DNA from: Streptococcus oralis
GTDB lineage: Bacteria; Bacillota; Bacilli; Lactobacillales; Streptococcaceae
NCBI RefSeq assembly: GCF_001578935.1
Contig: NZ_KQ969522.1
Span: 170,710-234,709, forward strand
Direction: 5' to 3'
DNA length: 64,000 bases
Below, one piece after another: positions 8,793 to 17,170 of the stretch. A program made the position numbers and the translations under genes. The first letter of the stretch is position 1. Each line of letters starts with the position of its first letter. Below the pieces are notes generated by a model. That model was not told the DNA's origin. It was given only the letters and a program-made list of their open reading frames with translations, and searched no databases.

Positions 8793-8839
8793 TAATTATA
8801 TTTATAATTGTATTTGTGTTTATAAATATAATTATATTG
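8793..8839. repeat. AT-rich repeats between parA and the RHH-like gene
   Basis: Two copies of the ATAATTATATTTATA-type motif, in opposite orientations, fill the gap and overlap the end of parA. They match the palindrome at 8534-8557 and are candidate parS sites. Confidence 0.5.
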
Positions 8840-9638
8840 TATCATAAATTTTTGAAAAAGTCTGCTCCAGCTCAGTGAAAAACTTTTTGTGTTTTTGATA
8901 AAGCTCAGGATTCTCCTTCATATCTGCAATAGAGATCTTATCAATCGTGGAATGATTGAATAACTCTTTTGCTGGTACAATTCCTAGAAGGTTATCTGTT
9001 CCTTTTTCTTTGGCTTCAAGTCCCAGGGCTTCCAGTAATTCTCTTGATGATCCATAGTTCGGTCGGATCATATTTGCTAAGAAATATAACTCAGCAGTGA
9101 TGTATGATTCTCTTGTACGATAGTCAATTACATCCTTTCTGAATGCTTCTAACCGAGTTGATAAATTGAATTTGGCATTATAGCCAAACTCTGAAGGAGT
9201 CAAGGGACTAATAATAGCGTGACTGACCGCAACAGCATTTTTAGTAGCTGTTGCAAAGTCTGGTCTACAATCAATCAAGATATAGTCAAACTGATCCAAC
9301 TTCTTCTTTTCGTAGTTATCCTCTAGCCAAAGATAAAGTAGCATATTTTTCTTATCGCTGTTCTCCAGATCTCGTTCCACCGTGTCAAGCTGAACTGAAC
9401 CTGGAATTAGATTGATATTTTCCTTGACTTGCTTAATATCCACATCGCCACCTTTAAAAGCATTAGCAATCGTATTCTTGCTCTCGTAAATATTATAGCA
9501 CTGGGTTAAATTACACTGATGGTCTAAGTCTATAAAGAGAATCTTATGCCCTTTCTTTGCCAGCCATTCCCCATAATTAAATGTTAAAGTTGTTTTCCCA
9601 ACACCGCCCTTAATAGCAGCAAATGTGATAATCTTCAT
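8832..9638 (-). CDS. parA: ParA family partition ATPase
   Basis: This 268-aa protein is a ParA/Soj-type ATPase. The deviant Walker A motif KGGVGKTTL lies at residues 10-18, FIDLDHQCN follows near residue 35-43, and the Walker B-like YILIDCRPDF near 120. By family it binds nonspecific DNA in an ATP-dependent way and positions plasmid copies through a centromere-binding partner, here probably the 75-aa product downstream. AGGAGG precedes the ATG. The upstream region carries AT-rich repeats that could be operators. Its presence indicates that the element had, or has, a stably inherited circular form. Confidence 0.93.
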   Translation of the reverse strand: MKIITFAAIKGGVGKTTLTFNYGEWLAKKGHKILFIDLDHQCNLTQCYNIYESKNTIANAFKGGDVDIKQVKENINLIPGSVQLDTVERDLENSDKKNMLLYLWLEDNYEKKKLDQFDYILIDCRPDFATATKNAVAVSHAIISPLTPSEFGYNAKFNLSTRLEAFRKDVIDYRTRESYITAELYFLANMIRPNYGSSRELLEALGLEAKEKGTDNLLGIVPAKELFNHSTIDKISIADMKENPELYQKHKKFFTELEQTFSKIYDTI

Positions 9639-9674
9639 TTGATATCCTCCTGTTTTCTATACTTCTATTATACC

Positions 9675-9722
9675 ATTATAATTATATTTGTCAATATGTT
9701 TATAATTATATTTATAATTATT
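9675..9722. repeat. AT-rich repeats upstream of parA
   Basis: The motif TATAATTATATTT occurs twice in direct order, with a trailing TATAATTATTTT. It is the same family as the repeats at 8534 and 8793 and probably forms the operator or centromere of the par operon. Confidence 0.5.
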
Positions 9723-9733
9723 TTCGCAATGAA

Positions 9734-9862
9734 GTTTCTCCTTCCTTTTCACCAGCAATTCCTAGAAAAGGTTCTCTTTCCAAATGTAAAGAGAACTGTT
9801 CTCTCTGTACTGAAATCATGACTAGATTGAAAACATCAGAAACTTCTACAAGACTTTTTCAT
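9734..9862 (-). mobile_element. Internally deleted remnant of the ISLre2-like element
   Basis: The stretch aligns with two separate parts of the full IS: 8221-8296 (inside the transposase 5' region) and 8441-8495 (upstream end). The join is at GTACTG (9807-9812), a 6-bp sequence found at both 8291-8296 and 8441-8446, so a 150-bp deletion between short direct repeats explains it. The transposase start is lost. Several substitutions show it is not a recent copy. Confidence 0.8.
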
Positions 9863-11480
9863 CCTCAAATCGTCGGTCAACTTTCTCTTCACGACTACGC
9901 ACCTGCTCCTTAATATCTCTATAATCTGTGTAATGTTTTAGAGTGTCGTCAAAGAACTCTTGTAAGGCTCCTTTTTCAATTTGGAATTGTTTAATCAGCT
10001 GACTGACATCTTCCAGTCCCATATCTTTTGGAACTCCTAAATCATCCAATAGTTGTACCGCCGCAAGACTATTTTCTGGAGATTGCTGGATGGCTAAAAG
10101 TGCTCCTTCAATTTTATGATAACGTCCAAGTCGCTCATCTAGCTGTCTTAATTCCTCTTGGGTAGCCTCTATCTTTTCATTAAAGCACTTCTCCAAATGT
10201 TGAAATTGTGTTCCATCTGTCACGCCGTGCTCGACTAAGAAATTATATTCCTTAATCAGTTCACGCATAGAGGAAATTTGAGCGTTTTTAGTTACAAGTG
10301 TTTCTCCATTTTGTTTGGCCAATTGCCTTGCGACAGTCAAGCCCATCATGTACCGATTTTTTTGTGATTGATCTGGATTGAGAAAATAAAAATAGTCTTT
10401 CTCTTTGATATAGATGGTATAATTTCCATCCTCATTTTTATCAACTTTATGAGAAGGTATTAAAATGGTACCACTATTTAAAGCTCCCATATCCATCTGC
10501 ACGTAAATGCCTTGCTTGCTTTCTTGCTCGACCTGCCAGGATTCCACTTCCAATTTCAATTCAAAATCATTTGCCGTCTTTTCTTTTGATTCTTGATATT
10601 GTTCTTTCAATTCCTCCACATCAAAAACTAACTGATTCTTAGAAATTCTCTCTTTTATTTTTTCAAGAGAATAAAGTCCCTTCTTTGATAATGTATCATC
10701 TCGGACATTTCTTTGTTGTGGCTGATCAAGCAATTTATACTTCACAAATTTACCAGAGAAATCGATCTGAAGATCAAGAGCAGCTGCCTTTTGTTTAAAA
10801 TCTTCCAACGACAAAGAGTGCTTCAGAAGAAAATCCAGACGTTCCTTAATTTCAAACCGATAATTATTTTGTCTACGCCAAGCAGAATACTTTGTGTAGG
10901 AATTTTTCATTGTAGGCTCAATGATTTTAGCGCCATACCGTGTCGCATGTTTGTCCGAAATGGCTCTCAAATTTTTCAGGGTTTTCTTTTCCCAACGAAA
11001 TTTCTTGAGCGTTGAGGTATTGGTGGTATTGAGTATGATGTGATTATGAAGATGATCTTTGTCCGTGTGTGTTGCGATCACAAACTCATAATTTCCACCT
11101 GTCAATTCTAACATCGTTTGACGGCCAATTTCATGAACTTGCTCAGGAGTCAAGTTATCATCTGGAGAAAAAGACTGGATAATGTGATGGGCCAATACTT
11201 GTTTTCCTGAAGATAATTCTTTCAAGTCGTCATCTCCTTTTTTAAAGGCTGCAGCCAATTTTGTCATGACCATTTCTTCATCTGCTACACTAAAATCAGA
11301 AATCCCATTGCCAGATACTAGCTTCATTTGAAGTTCACCATTATGATAGACAAGAGGAAAATCAAGATCACTTTCTGCAGTTCCTGATACAAGAGTTTTC
11401 GCTTCATTTAGAATATAATTAACAGCTCTCTTCAAATTAGCTGGTGTTTTAATTTGAGTTGGAGATTTAATAACTACCAT
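9846..11480 (-). CDS. Relaxase / mobilization nuclease (MobP/PcfG-like)
   Basis: This 544-aa protein starts conjugation by nicking oriT and staying bound to the 5' end. The three-histidine metal site is seen in ATHTDKDHLHNHIIL, with H138, H143, H145 and H147. Upstream motifs include NYILNEAKT near 21-29 and LAHHIIQSFSP near 97-106. The C-terminal half is helical and charged. The gene overlaps the end of mobC by seven bases. The last codons and the TAG stop are formed by the edge of the IS remnant, so the native C-terminus may have been slightly altered. The length is close to that expected for PcfG-type relaxases. Confidence 0.92.
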   Translation of the reverse strand: MVVIKSPTQIKTPANLKRAVNYILNEAKTLVSGTAESDLDFPLVYHNGELQMKLVSGNGISDFSVADEEMVMTKLAAAFKKGDDDLKELSSGKQVLAHHIIQSFSPDDNLTPEQVHEIGRQTMLELTGGNYEFVIATHTDKDHLHNHIILNTTNTSTLKKFRWEKKTLKNLRAISDKHATRYGAKIIEPTMKNSYTKYSAWRRQNNYRFEIKERLDFLLKHSLSLEDFKQKAAALDLQIDFSGKFVKYKLLDQPQQRNVRDDTLSKKGLYSLEKIKERISKNQLVFDVEELKEQYQESKEKTANDFELKLEVESWQVEQESKQGIYVQMDMGALNSGTILIPSHKVDKNEDGNYTIYIKEKDYFYFLNPDQSQKNRYMMGLTVARQLAKQNGETLVTKNAQISSMRELIKEYNFLVEHGVTDGTQFQHLEKCFNEKIEATQEELRQLDERLGRYHKIEGALLAIQQSPENSLAAVQLLDDLGVPKDMGLEDVSQLIKQFQIEKGALQEFFDDTLKHYTDYRDIKEQVRSREEKVDRRFEDEKVL

Positions 11481-11866
11481 TCTTCTATATCACTCCTTAT
11501 CGTTCGTTTCCGTTCCTGTAGACTCTGTTTTTCTGCGCTAGAAAGTTTGGCAGCTACCATCTCTTTCAACTCAGATAGATAACCAATAACTTGTGCCACT
11601 TCCTCTGTCGTAACCCCTTGATTTTCGTTAGCATGCTTGGCAATTTGGTTAATGTTTGTACCAACTCGATTGATGGCAACTCGAAGGTCTTTCAATTCAG
11701 AAAAATCAATTTGCACCACCTTGCCTTGCACCAGTTGATTCTTCGCATAGTATTGAAATGAGGGAACTCCCATTTGGGCCATCGCTGTTTTAATTTGACG
11801 ATCTTCCTCTGGTGTTAATCGTATCAATTTTTGTATATAGCGTTTTCTATTTTCTTGTTTCTGCAT
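11474..11866 (-). CDS. mobC: MobC-like relaxosome accessory protein
   Basis: This 130-aa protein has the bacterial MobC signature near residues 62-82, LRVAINRVGTNINQIAKHAN. The N-terminus (KLIRLTPEEDRQIKTAMAQMG) resembles a ribbon-helix-helix DNA binder. MobC/PcfF-type proteins bind oriT and help the relaxase gain access to the nick site. The stop overlaps the relaxase start, which implies coupled synthesis. The untranslated region in front of it contains inverted repeats that probably form oriT. Confidence 0.93.
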   Translation of the reverse strand: MQKQENRKRYIQKLIRLTPEEDRQIKTAMAQMGVPSFQYYAKNQLVQGKVVQIDFSELKDLRVAINRVGTNINQIAKHANENQGVTTEEVAQVIGYLSELKEMVAAKLSSAEKQSLQERKRTIRSDIEEW

Positions 11867-11869
11867 TGT

Positions 11870-11978
11870 TTTCTCATCCTCTTTCTCTCAAAGGCTCTGG
11901 CATTTTCTGACCAGGCATCAACCCCCAACTTCCTTCCGGCAAGCGTAGCAAATGGATATCCATTTGCGAAATTTAAAA
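11870..11978. other. Candidate origin of transfer (oriT)
   Basis: This noncoding stretch lies between a terminator and mobC. It contains the perfect 20-bp palindrome GCAAATGGATATCCATTTGC (11948-11967) and a second small inverted repeat, CTGG/CCAG, about 11899-11916. oriT next to mobC-relaxase genes is usual. I do not recognise a known nic sequence, so the exact nick is not assigned. Confidence 0.5.
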
Positions 11979-12019
11979 AAATCAGAGAAGGAGAACCTTG
12001 TAGTTTTCCTTCTTGATTT
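11979..12019 (-). terminator. Terminator of the long transfer operon
   Basis: The arms AAATCA-AGAAGGA and TCCTTCT-TGATTT pair with one bulged base, and the minus strand continues with a run of T. It separates the 138-aa gene from mobC. A second G/C-rich inverted repeat (TTGGGG/CCCCAA) lies just upstream, near 12029-12043. Confidence 0.75.
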
Positions 12020-12083
12020 TCTCAGTTTTGGGGAAACCCCCAAGCCCCTTTTCTATATCTTTTGGAGTACAGCTTCTAACATT

Positions 12084-12500
12084 TTATCGTAACCAACTAA
12101 AGATGTTTTTGAAAATAGATGATTGCTTATCACTATTTTCTATATTTTTTTCTTCCTGACCTTGTAACTTTTCAGCTAGGACAGAAAGTTGTTGAGTAGT
12201 TAGAGGCTGGAAAATAGACTGCCCAATTTGTATTTCAGTCAGTAAGATTTTTTCTGTGAGTACAGCTTGAAATTCTTCGTCTGTAATCATCTTGAGTAGC
12301 TCAATATTTTCTTCTTCCCACTCCCAAAGAGCAGGATCTCCTTCAGGTAGTTGAGACTGTTCTTCCTCTAGTTGCTCCAGAATTTTTTGACGAGTCAAGT
12401 CTCTAGCATTTGGTGATACTCCTACAACTCTGTCTCCATCCATGATTGGAATAAAGTCTGAAAGGATGATAATCAGTTGTTCTTCTTGTTCATTAGTCAT
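12084..12500 (-). CDS. Hypothetical acidic protein of the transfer operon
   Basis: This 138-aa protein is rich in Glu, Gln and Leu, with no signal peptide or membrane segment and no motif I recognise. Predicted helices include LEEEQSQLPEGDPALWEWEE and the C-terminal QQLSVLAEKLQGQEEKN. GGAGG precedes the ATG at 12500. It is the last gene before the operon terminator and follows the large multidomain protein by about 70 bases. The family is unknown to me; a cytoplasmic accessory role in transfer is only suggested by position. Confidence 0.75.
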   Translation of the reverse strand: MTNEQEEQLIIILSDFIPIMDGDRVVGVSPNARDLTRQKILEQLEEEQSQLPEGDPALWEWEEENIELLKMITDEEFQAVLTEKILLTEIQIGQSIFQPLTTQQLSVLAEKLQGQEEKNIENSDKQSSIFKNIFSWLR

Positions 12501-12570
12501 GAGTGTTGTCCTCCTTGATGATGATTTGTTTTTAATTTGACCTTGGGTTTATTTTGGGTGTCCCGTTCGG

Positions 12571-15500
12571 TCATTTCGAGAAACCCTTCTCTTTTTTTGA
12601 TTGTGCATCTGCTTTCAACTCCTGCTTGTGTTCTTCGACAGCTTGCTTGCTCTGATCTTTAAACTTCTCCAGTTTTTGTTCAAAACTGCGCTTCGTTTGT
12701 TTCTCCTGACTCAATCTTAATTGTTCCAATGCTTGATCCATCCGAACCATTAAACTTTTAGCTTCTTGTTGGACAATATCCAACTGTGCTTCTAAATCAG
12801 CAAGTGTCTCTTTGTCAGCAGACCAGCCAGATAGATAGTTAAAGGAATACTCTGACGTATCAATACCGTAGTATGAAGAAACAACATAAGCGACACTTTC
12901 AGCCTGGAGTTCAGCTGTGCTTCTAGTCAGATTTTCCTTCTGAGGATTGTCTGCATGATGCAACTCTGCATGAGCCATTTCATGTAAGAAAGTTTTAATA
13001 ATTTGAGCCTTGTTCATCTCATTACTACGTAAAACAATTTGATTTTCTGGGACAGAATAATATCCATGTTTATTATTTTCCATCTCCTCAAATCGAACCG
13101 ATACATCATTTTCTTTCGCAATAGCCATCAGGGCACGGTAAAGATTTGCATAGTCCAAATCAGTCAGCTGCTCTTTAACTTCTGCTGCTTTTGGCATCTC
13201 CTTTCCTTCTGTCTGACTAACATCAAAGACTGGCACTAAACCAAAGAATGTAACTGTTTCTGGTTTCCCATTTTTATCCAATATTGGTTGGTTATTCTCA
13301 TCCTTTTTGATCTTCGTCATAGGCTTAAAAATACGTAAAGCCTTCTCGCCTTTTTTCACATAGCGGCCAAAGTTTTCTTTCCACTGCTTGAAAGAAGCTA
13401 CTTGCCTTGCTTCAGGATTTTGTGCAAGAATTAAGCGTAGGTTGCGATTAGAATAATTATTTAGTTGGCTCATTTTCGTTAGATAGTCTTTGTACTTATC
13501 TGAGTCCAGAAACTCCTTAATTCCTTCTTTGAGATGACGACTTAATCCTGCCATATCTTTATTCTGAATAAAATCTGCGACTGCAAGACTACCAGCTGCT
13601 AAAACAACTTCATCCGCTTGTAGACTCTCCTCGCCCTCTGGTTTAGAACCTGGCTTCGATCTAAAATCATACGGATTCGTTCCCTGAAGCAACTCCTCCT
13701 CATCAGGAACACCGTCAGCATCCGCATCACGTTCCAACTCCTGCTTGTTGTAGCCTTGTTCTTCTAGTTTGATTTCTTCCTCTTGTGATTTCTCAAATTC
13801 TTCTCGAACTGTGGAGATCGTTTGTTCAACTTTTTCTGATAAACCTTTGATTTCTTTTTGCCATTTTTCTACAAGAGCTACTTGTTCCAACGGAGAGTCC
13901 TTGACTCCCAACTTCTCAAACCAAGCAGATAGATTTTCGACCTCAACACTATCCATTCCATCAAAAGAGATAAATCCAAGACGACCATCATGACTACTAT
14001 CTGTAAATCCAATTGGACTATTTTCCAAATCTCCAAACGGTAGTTGGGATAGAAGTTGATCTGCGTAAAGAGTATCTTCTAAAGCGTAACTGAACTGAGA
14101 AATATCTAACTCACTCGCCAATCTCTCCAGATGATACGGAGTGAATATGGCCCCATCTATCTTCATCAATTCTGGGTACTCTCTCATTTCTCGTGTACCA
14201 AGTCTTTCTTTATGAGCGATGGGGTTAATCTCCTCACCGATATTGTAACGGATGCTATCCTGAATCAGTTCACCATCGGGAGCGTAGATACTAAACTGGA
14301 TCTTAGTTGGAGAGATATAGGCTTCTGGATGACCACCAGTCACTTGTTTTAGCCCTTCCTGATATAGCTGATAGAAGCTCTGGTTGGCCTTGTAAAGCTC
14401 TCTAGCAAAATCTTGATAAGATATCAGCTCTGTTTCTTTAAAGGGCAATTTAGGCCCATCGGGGCGCTCCTCAGCCCATTGAAGGCGTACATGGTAGTTC
14501 TCCTTATAGATATGATCTTGTTTCCACTCTTTATAAAAGTCTGAATTTGTATCCAGGAGATTATCTTCTCCAGCTGCAGCAACAATCTGATCAAATTTAT
14601 CATTGTGTTGCTTCGCATAGTCAAGATACTGATTCCAGGCTTGATGAAATTCTTTTGGAGTTTTTGAAATGTCACCTGGCACACCTAAATTATAGACAGT
14701 ATCTAAGACTTGAGTAAACGTAGCCGAATCAAGTAGGGGGCTATTCAGTGTGTTCTCTAGCGTTGTTTGTTCAATTTCTTTAGAAACTTCTTCAAACTGC
14801 TTATTCTTCAAAACTGACAGCATTTCTGCACCTTTGTCTTTAACATACTCTTCATTGATTGAAAGTTGCTCAATGTGGCCATCTCTTTCTCTATAAACAC
14901 CAAGAATGATCTTTTCATCCAACGATTTAACATTAGTTGCAAGCTCTCCCTTGAGTTTCATAAGAGAGGCTGGAATTTTTTCATCTCCGATATCTTTAAA
15001 AAGTAGTAAGAAATCTTCATCTTTTGCTTTAATAGCTTCACTCATATTGAGATTGTGAAGCTTTTCAACACTGCTCAAATCATCTAAAACAAAAGAATGT
15101 GGATCTAAAATATCACGCAACATAGGAAGAACCTGCAATTTATCCTTAATTGCATTACTAATCAACATACCGTCATAATGCCCCTGACCATTGGCAATAT
15201 CATCTAGGAAATTTGCTGCCCCCTTTCCCTCTTCAAAAGGTCTGATCCCTGAAAGATGGATAAAGTTATCCTTTTGAAAAGTCACCTGAAGCACATTCTT
15301 CTCTCCATGATCCGCATAAACAAAGCTGATCTTACTGTCAGCCAGTTCATTTAAATACCAGGAAGCTGTACTTTGGATAGACGGCGCATATTGATTTAAT
15401 CGTCTTAAATCCGCTGGTGTAATCGGATGATAATTCGCTGTTCTCCGTTGCACTTTATCATAATTTGTGCTAAACTGTAAGTAAGGATAGGATGATGTCG

Positions 15501-16896
15501 GGTGACTGGTAACAGTTTGCTCAAAGGTACTTGTTTCAAGTACAGGTGAGGTACTGCCTTCAGCTTTAGGCTGTAAAGAACCCGTGCCACCACTGGTCCT
15601 ATCATTCATTTGCTCCTGAGAGTTCTCAGGAGCTTTTTCTGTGCTCTGAATTTGTTTTTTAGGCTCCCTACCATCTCCAAGAGGATTGGAAGGTTTTTCA
15701 TAGGTCACTGTTTTGTCCGAATCAATAACCATTTGTTTTCTAGGCTCTACTGAAAAACCTATATTATTCCAGTTTTCCTTCAACCATGTTGCATCTTCAG
15801 GAGAAAGGTGGCTGGTATCAGGAAAGTGACTTGATGATTGAATTTCCTCAGCCTTTTCCAGTTGCTTGGTCTGCTTCAGAATCTCATTCCAGTCTGTCTT
15901 CTCCTGGCCTTCACGTTTTGGTGGTCTTGCATCGATAACTGGGATTTTCTTCTCCCGTAGTTTGGTAATAAAGTCTGTACCTGCTTTATCGTGATCAACT
16001 GCCAGCGTGATGAGATCATCATATTTGTGATCTTGGAAAAGTGTGGATGTTTCCGCTGCAACAGATAAAAATTTAGAGGTACGTGTTAACTCACTAGCCT
16101 TGGTATAATCCCTTTCATCCATCGCAATCTCCCCTCGCTCCTGCAGAATTTCAAGAACATAGTGAGACAAAACTCCCTCTTTTAATCCTTCCATCGCAAC
16201 CAGTCGAACATCGTTTAATTCGCCCTTATGAAGTTCATAATAGCTCATAAGGTCAATTGGTGCCTCTGTCACAATTAAACGCTCAGGAGAGCCTATAGAA
16301 ACGTTTAAGCCACTAATAGCCTCTGATAGATACATGATTTGTTTCAAGTAGCCCTTACCTGGATGACGTTCTTGATCAGGAACAAGTCCCTGAAGGCTCG
16401 CACCTACCAGTTGCTGATTTCTGTCCAAGTATTTAAAAACCAAGACATCTTCTATAACACCATCTTTATCCTTACGTTTAGCTTGGGCTAATACTCCCTT
16501 TTCCAGGAAGAAGTCGATTGTATCATCAGAGAGACCTCTAATCTCCTTGAGATAGGATCTCGCCTCCACAAATGGTTGTTCGTAAGGGGCTAGTGTATAA
16601 TTGAAAGGTTTACGTTCTTCCTCTACTGGTTTTGCTTCAGGAAAGGAACCTGTCTCTAAGAATACCATGGCTTCCTTATAGCTGACATTTCGCATTTCTT
16701 GGACAAGGTTGATGGTGTCCCCATACTTATCTGCTTGTGAATACCAATGCCAGGTATTCTTCACAGTATCAATCTTAAACGAGTCATGATCAGCCCAATA
16801 ATACTCTCGATGTGACTTTCGCTTCATCTCCATTCCAAGGCTACGAGCTACTTCTAAAATATCCAGCGATTTTGCCTGTGCTTTTGTTAAAGGCAT
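12571..16896 (-). CDS. Very large DUF3991/Toprim, PBECR4-like, ArdC-like and ImmA/IrrE-type metallopeptidase protein (LtrC-like)
   Basis: This 1441-aa protein combines several mobile-element domains. Residues 1-85 match the CHC2-like DUF3991 segment and about 200-330 a Toprim fold (RLIVTEAPIDLMSYYELH, then LAVDHDKAG), as in primase-related proteins. Around 480-640 a segment with YHPITPADLRRLNQYAPSI resembles PBECR4, a nuclease-like domain. Near residue 1050 DADADGVPDEEE resembles a thrombospondin type 3/EF-hand calcium loop. About 1120-1260 matches the ArdC N-terminal ssDNA-binding domain, followed by a zinc peptidase motif HEMAH at 1305-1309. The C-terminus is a charged coiled coil. Likely role: protecting or converting incoming single-stranded DNA in the recipient. 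The start overlaps the upstream gene by 10 bases. Confidence 0.8.
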   Translation of the reverse strand: MPLTKAQAKSLDILEVARSLGMEMKRKSHREYYWADHDSFKIDTVKNTWHWYSQADKYGDTINLVQEMRNVSYKEAMVFLETGSFPEAKPVEEERKPFNYTLAPYEQPFVEARSYLKEIRGLSDDTIDFFLEKGVLAQAKRKDKDGVIEDVLVFKYLDRNQQLVGASLQGLVPDQERHPGKGYLKQIMYLSEAISGLNVSIGSPERLIVTEAPIDLMSYYELHKGELNDVRLVAMEGLKEGVLSHYVLEILQERGEIAMDERDYTKASELTRTSKFLSVAAETSTLFQDHKYDDLITLAVDHDKAGTDFITKLREKKIPVIDARPPKREGQEKTDWNEILKQTKQLEKAEEIQSSSHFPDTSHLSPEDATWLKENWNNIGFSVEPRKQMVIDSDKTVTYEKPSNPLGDGREPKKQIQSTEKAPENSQEQMNDRTSGGTGSLQPKAEGSTSPVLETSTFEQTVTSHPTSSYPYLQFSTNYDKVQRRTANYHPITPADLRRLNQYAPSIQSTASWYLNELADSKISFVYADHGEKNVLQVTFQKDNFIHLSGIRPFEEGKGAANFLDDIANGQGHYDGMLISNAIKDKLQVLPMLRDILDPHSFVLDDLSSVEKLHNLNMSEAIKAKDEDFLLLFKDIGDEKIPASLMKLKGELATNVKSLDEKIILGVYRERDGHIEQLSINEEYVKDKGAEMLSVLKNKQFEEVSKEIEQTTLENTLNSPLLDSATFTQVLDTVYNLGVPGDISKTPKEFHQAWNQYLDYAKQHNDKFDQIVAAAGEDNLLDTNSDFYKEWKQDHIYKENYHVRLQWAEERPDGPKLPFKETELISYQDFARELYKANQSFYQLYQEGLKQVTGGHPEAYISPTKIQFSIYAPDGELIQDSIRYNIGEEINPIAHKERLGTREMREYPELMKIDGAIFTPYHLERLASELDISQFSYALEDTLYADQLLSQLPFGDLENSPIGFTDSSHDGRLGFISFDGMDSVEVENLSAWFEKLGVKDSPLEQVALVEKWQKEIKGLSEKVEQTISTVREEFEKSQEEEIKLEEQGYNKQELERDADADGVPDEEELLQGTNPYDFRSKPGSKPEGEESLQADEVVLAAGSLAVADFIQNKDMAGLSRHLKEGIKEFLDSDKYKDYLTKMSQLNNYSNRNLRLILAQNPEARQVASFKQWKENFGRYVKKGEKALRIFKPMTKIKKDENNQPILDKNGKPETVTFFGLVPVFDVSQTEGKEMPKAAEVKEQLTDLDYANLYRALMAIAKENDVSVRFEEMENNKHGYYSVPENQIVLRSNEMNKAQIIKTFLHEMAHAELHHADNPQKENLTRSTAELQAESVAYVVSSYYGIDTSEYSFNYLSGWSADKETLADLEAQLDIVQQEAKSLMVRMDQALEQLRLSQEKQTKRSFEQKLEKFKDQSKQAVEEHKQELKADAQSKKEKGFSK

Positions 16897-17150
16897 ACTC
16901 TTTCCTCCTCTACTAATTCCTTAAATAAAAGATATCCTTCAGGAGTTGCATCTAGTTCACTAACAACTATTGGATCTTCCTGACTCGTTGTTACAAAAAG
17001 ATGAGGAGCTAATTGATAGAAAGTCTCCTCATCTGCCTGTTTAAATAGTTTCCAAATAGCATAACGTTCTGTAGCTAAATTTTCTGGCTTTAGTGCTAAA
17101 ACTTGTGAGATACTCTCCATGTATCCTAATTGTATTTTTGGTGTTTCCAT
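16887..17150 (-). CDS. Small hypothetical protein of the transfer operon
   Basis: This 87-aa acidic soluble protein (start METPKIQLGYMESIS, end ELVEEERVCL) sits between the coupling protein gene and the large Toprim/ArdC gene, overlapping the latter by 10 bases. It has no membrane segment or catalytic motif I recognise. Tight packing and the overlap argue that it is a real gene. Its function is unknown. Confidence 0.75.
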   Translation of the reverse strand: METPKIQLGYMESISQVLALKPENLATERYAIWKLFKQADEETFYQLAPHLFVTTSQEDPIVVSELDATPEGYLLFKELVEEERVCL

Positions 17151-17170
17151 CCTATTGTCCTTTCTATATG

